From assembly GCA_000435475.1 (NCBI GenBank), contig FR896067.1, forward strand, positions 35,930 to 59,128: a DNA stretch of 23,199 nucleotides, in the 5' to 3' direction. The notes beneath the pieces are model-generated. The model was not told where the DNA came from, did not search any database, and saw only the letters and a list, made by a program, of their open reading frames with translations. Shown piece by piece: positions 22,840 through 23,199 of this stretch. This DNA is from Cryptobacterium sp. CAG:338 (GTDB taxonomy: Bacteria > Actinomycetota > Coriobacteriia > Coriobacteriales > Eggerthellaceae). How positions within the stretch are numbered: the stretch's first letter is position 1; each line of letters begins with the position of its first letter. The position numbers and the translations under genes are program-made.

Positions 22840-23199
22840 ATGCAGATACATCTTGATCTTCACGAAAATGCAACGCGCTCACAAATTTTAGACACGCTTT
22901 TGGAGGCGATGAGCGAAGAGGAGCGTACCTCTTTTGACTATATTATGAATCATGCGGTGGTGCCCGATAAGCATCATCATTCTATTGTTGAAGTTCGCGA
23001 AAGCATCGATGCTCTCACTGTTCCCGAACAGGTAAAAAACGATCTGCATGAGGTGTATGAAATCCTCGCAAAAGCAGAAGCTAAGGTTCATGGATGCAAA
23101 GTGGAAGAAACTCACTTTCATGAGGTGGGGAATGCAAACGGAATCCGCAATGCTTTGGCTATTTGCGCTGCATTTTACGTTTTAGCACCCCAAAGCGTT
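22840..23199 (+). CDS. LarC-like nickel insertion protein, N-terminal part (cut by window end), divergent
   Basis: LarC inserts nickel into the pincer nucleotide in a CTP-dependent reaction. This frame starts with ATG at 22840 behind a ggaggt site and is open for 120 codons to the edge. The segment AEAKVHGCKVEETHFHEVG closely matches the LarC core (AE-x-x-HG-x-x-x-E-E-x-HFHEVG). The usual N-terminal block, a short strand followed by S-G-I-S-G-D-M, is absent: here it reads MQIHLDLHENATRSQILDTL. The normal Val-Asp after HEVG is also changed (HEVGNANGIRNAL). A histidine run DKHHHS adds possible metal ligands. It is clearly LarC-related and next to larB, but whether it is an active LarC cannot be said. 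Confidence 0.8.
   Translation, partial: MQIHLDLHENATRSQILDTLLEAMSEEERTSFDYIMNHAVVPDKHHHSIVEVRESIDALTVPEQVKNDLHEVYEILAKAEAKVHGCKVEETHFHEVGNANGIRNALAICAAFYVLAPQSV

Overview
The window looks like core chromosome from a mid-GC, Gram-positive-type anaerobe. My best guess is the class Coriobacteriia (Actinomycetota). The guess rests on gene order and protein character: rpiB-glyA-upp-dCMP deaminase-atp cluster, a DnaE1-type replicative polymerase with a complete PHP site, a bacterial NSS transporter, an aldo/keto reductase with a ferredoxin tail, and nickel-pincer (lar) genes. It is not a database result. Every confident gene is on the + strand; the only minus-strand gene trace is a decayed pentapeptide-repeat array.

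Layout. 1-3650: the end of rpiB, a lipoprotein, glyA, and a upp-dCMP deaminase pair (one-carbon and pyrimidine salvage genes), with hairpin terminators after the lipoprotein and glyA. 3650-4006: a non-coding leader. 4007-11107: a complete F1Fo ATP synthase operon, AtpI-like protein then a, c, b, delta, alpha, gamma, beta, epsilon, closed by a strong terminator at 11162-11201. 11497-11961: a second, free-standing epsilon-subunit gene, about 55% identical to the first by an ungapped alignment by eye. 12116-15577: dnaE. 15578-16510: about 930 bases without a firm gene, holding imperfect tandem repeats, a minus-strand pentapeptide-repeat pseudogene, a three-stem nested RNA fold and a doubtful 43-codon ORF. 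16511-21797: truA, an NSS-family transporter, ychF and an aldo/keto reductase, separated by promoters, tandem repeats and hairpins. 22027-23199: larB and the start of an unusual larC-like gene, cut by the window end.

How the genes work together. The atp genes build one rotary ATPase. Its c subunit lacks the Gln and the Ser/Thr of the sodium-binding signature, so protons are the likely coupling ion. Its b subunit carries an apparent cleavable signal peptide. The extra epsilon could be an alternative regulatory rotor subunit made from its own transcript. LarB and the LarC-like protein belong to synthesis of the nickel-pincer nucleotide cofactor, although the LarC-like protein lacks the usual N-terminal motif.

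Most worth following up: the second epsilon gene, the divergent LarC-like protein beside LarB, the nested RNA fold upstream of truA, the signal-peptide-bearing b subunit, and the repeat-rich gap after dnaE.
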